A DNA stretch of 64,000 nt. Origin: Leucobacter tenebrionis (lineage in GTDB: Bacteria; Actinomycetota; Actinomycetes; Actinomycetales; Microbacteriaceae). Positions 62,903 to 64,000 of the stretch are shown piece after piece. The notes below the pieces were generated by a model that saw only the letters and a program-made list of their open reading frames with translations, was not told the origin of the DNA and did no database searches. Every line of letters begins with the position of its first letter. Position 1 is the stretch's first letter. The DNA lies in the NCBI RefSeq assembly GCF_019884725.1, contig NZ_CP082322.1, positions 1,240,001 to 1,304,000 on the forward strand, read 5' to 3'. The position numbers and the translations under genes were made by a program.

Positions 62903-63017
62903 CGATCGAGATGTTAGCTTATAGATCTGATGTGAAAGATCTGATCTACTCAGCTTCGGGTGCTGGGATGATCCGGTCACCGCCCCAGCCCCGATCGAGA
63001 CCCTGCCGAGAACCCCC
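62903..63017. promoter_or_regulatory. Divergent hemE/hemA control region
   Basis: 115 bases, with an AT-rich stretch at 62911-62950 that stands out in this GC-rich DNA. AGATCTGAT occurs at 62923-62931 and again at 62937-62945, 14 bases apart. TAACAT on the minus strand, 8 bases before hemE, is a possible -10 box. The repeats may bind a haem- or redox-responsive regulator, or simply be promoter parts. Confidence 0.45.
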
Positions 63018-64000
63018 ATGCTGCTCTGCCTCACCGTCGATCATCGACGCGCCGACCTCGCACTGCTCGAGCGCATCGAGCGTCGCACCGAGCCGGTGAC
63101 CGCCGCCCTCAGCGACTCCGAGTTCGCACGCGGGGCCGTCGTGCTCGCGACCTGCAACCGATTCGAGGCCTACCTCGACGCACCGGGGCTCGCACCGGAG
63201 GAGGCGCTCAGCGGCTTCGCCAGAGCGGCGAGCCTCGACCCCGCCGAACTCGAGCGGGCCTGCACCGTGCACCGGGGCGACACCGTGGCCGAGCACCTGT
63301 TTGCCGTCTCCAGCGGCCTCGAATCGGCCGCCGTCGGCGAGGGCGAGATCGCCGGTCAGGTGCGGCGCGCCATCGACGCCGCACGAGACGCCGGCCGGTC
63401 GAGCGCCGAGCTCGAGCGCCTCTTCCAGCGCGCCCTGCTCGTCTCGAAGCAGATCAAGCACCGGACGGGCCTGCAGCGCAAGGGCCGCTCGCTCGTGCAG
63501 CTCGCGCTGACGATGGTCGACAGCCGCGTCGGCGACTGGGCCGAGGCGCGGGTGCTGCTGATCGGCACGGGCGCATACGCGGGAGCGAGTCTCGCATCGC
63601 TGCGCGCCCGGGGAGCGACGAGGATCGGGGTCTACTCGCCCTCAGGTCGTGCGGAGGCCTTCGCCGACTCCCACGGCATCCGCCCGGTCGCCTCCGACGC
63701 GCTCGACGCCGAGCTGCGAGACACCGACCTCGTGGTCGCCTGCAGCGCGGTGCACGAGCCCCTGCTCACCAGGGAGCGCTTCGACGAGACCGTGACCGAG
63801 GGCGCGCCGCCGTTCTGCGCGCGGTTCGGCGGGCTCGAGGCCGATCCCCGCCCCCGCCCCGCCCCTCGGCCCAGGCTGCTCATCGACATGGGGCTGCCGC
63901 GCAACATCGCCCCCGACGTCGCGGGAGTGGCGGGCGTCGAGCTGCTCGACCTCGAGACGATCGCGCTGCACGCCCCCATCCCCGAGCTGGGCGCCGAGCT
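63018..64000 (+). CDS. hemA: Glutamyl-tRNA reductase (3' end outside window)
   Basis: 327 residues visible from ATG 63018; the frame is open at the right edge. VVLATCNRFEAYLDAPG carries the catalytic Cys that attacks glutamyl-tRNA, GLESAAVGEGEIAGQVRRA is the next signature, and VLLIGTGAYAGASLASL is the NADPH-binding loop. LLIDMGLPRNIAPDV follows. It starts the C5 route to 5-aminolevulinate with HemL. Some residues of the usual VGExQI motif are changed (VGEGEIAGQV), as in other actinobacteria. Confidence 0.94.
   Translation, partial: MLLCLTVDHRRADLALLERIERRTEPVTAALSDSEFARGAVVLATCNRFEAYLDAPGLAPEEALSGFARAASLDPAELERACTVHRGDTVAEHLFAVSSGLESAAVGEGEIAGQVRRAIDAARDAGRSSAELERLFQRALLVSKQIKHRTGLQRKGRSLVQLALTMVDSRVGDWAEARVLLIGTGAYAGASLASLRARGATRIGVYSPSGRAEAFADSHGIRPVASDALDAELRDTDLVVACSAVHEPLLTRERFDETVTEGAPPFCARFGGLEADPRPRPAPRPRLLIDMGLPRNIAPDVAGVAGVELLDLETIALHAPIPELGAE

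Noticed and set aside
62903-63017. Riboswitch upstream of hemA or hemE
   Set aside because: The 115-base gap is shared by two promoters, and no cobalamin- or other riboswitch-like conserved core is recognisable.

Overview
The window is chromosomal DNA of a high-GC Gram-positive actinobacterium. WhiB2, MtrAB-LpqB, CarD, IF2 with a G/P-rich N-terminus, a protein O-mannosyltransferase, PdtaS and a coproporphyrin-type haem cluster all point that way. Gene order and the style of the proteins suggest Microbacteriaceae, possibly close to Leucobacter; that genus guess is an inference. Coding density is very high. I see no rRNA, tRNA, CRISPR array, insertion sequence or integrase.

Layout. 1-5.4 kb: comF (cut by the window edge), lpqB, mtrB and mtrA, then a Rv3259-type protein. 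5.4-10.5 kb: a DUF5719 protein, a large membrane glycosyltransferase and whiB2. 10.6-19 kb: the transcription/translation set truB, rbfA, infB, ylxR and nusA, broken up by mutY and an araC-VOC pair. 19.1-27.1 kb: a five-gene type VII secretion-like locus (WXG100 protein, small helical partner, DUF1023 hydrolase, lipoprotein, EssC-like ATPase) between proS and nusA, where rimP would be expected. 27.6-31 kb: proS back to back with a PMT gene. 31-35.6 kb: a PspC/LiaF-like envelope-stress module. 35.7-43.3 kb: pdtaS, a Rv3235-family gene, rlmB-cysS, and phoU divergent from senX3-regX3. 43.6-46.3 kb: a lipoprotein, then carD, ispD and ispF. 46.4-55.4 kb: purine genes purM, purF, purD, purC, purS and purQ, interspersed with two tandem tatA genes, a sterol-carrier-family gene and an SRPBCC gene. 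55.6-64 kb: a tightly overlapping haem operon, hemE-hemY-hemC-hemD-hemB-hemL, with hemA divergent and cut by the right edge.

Regulation seen in the DNA. At least sixteen genes have a TANNNT-like -10 box followed by 6-7 bases and then an ATG or GTG, the layout of leaderless transcripts. This layout also decides several start codons (mutY, purM, proS). Strong symmetric hairpins follow infB, pdtaS, purF, purQ, carD and a lipoprotein gene. In addition, several intergenic gaps hold long inverted repeats that do not look like ordinary terminators. The clearest is a perfect 30-bp palindrome behind three 29-bp tandem repeats, lying between two divergent genes (truB and mutY).

The most interesting system is the compact type VII secretion locus. 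It has an EssC-like motor with ubiquitin-like and FHA domains at its N-terminus, none of the EccB/D/E or mycosin genes, and a predicted secreted alpha/beta-hydrolase followed at once by a lipoprotein that could protect the producing cell.
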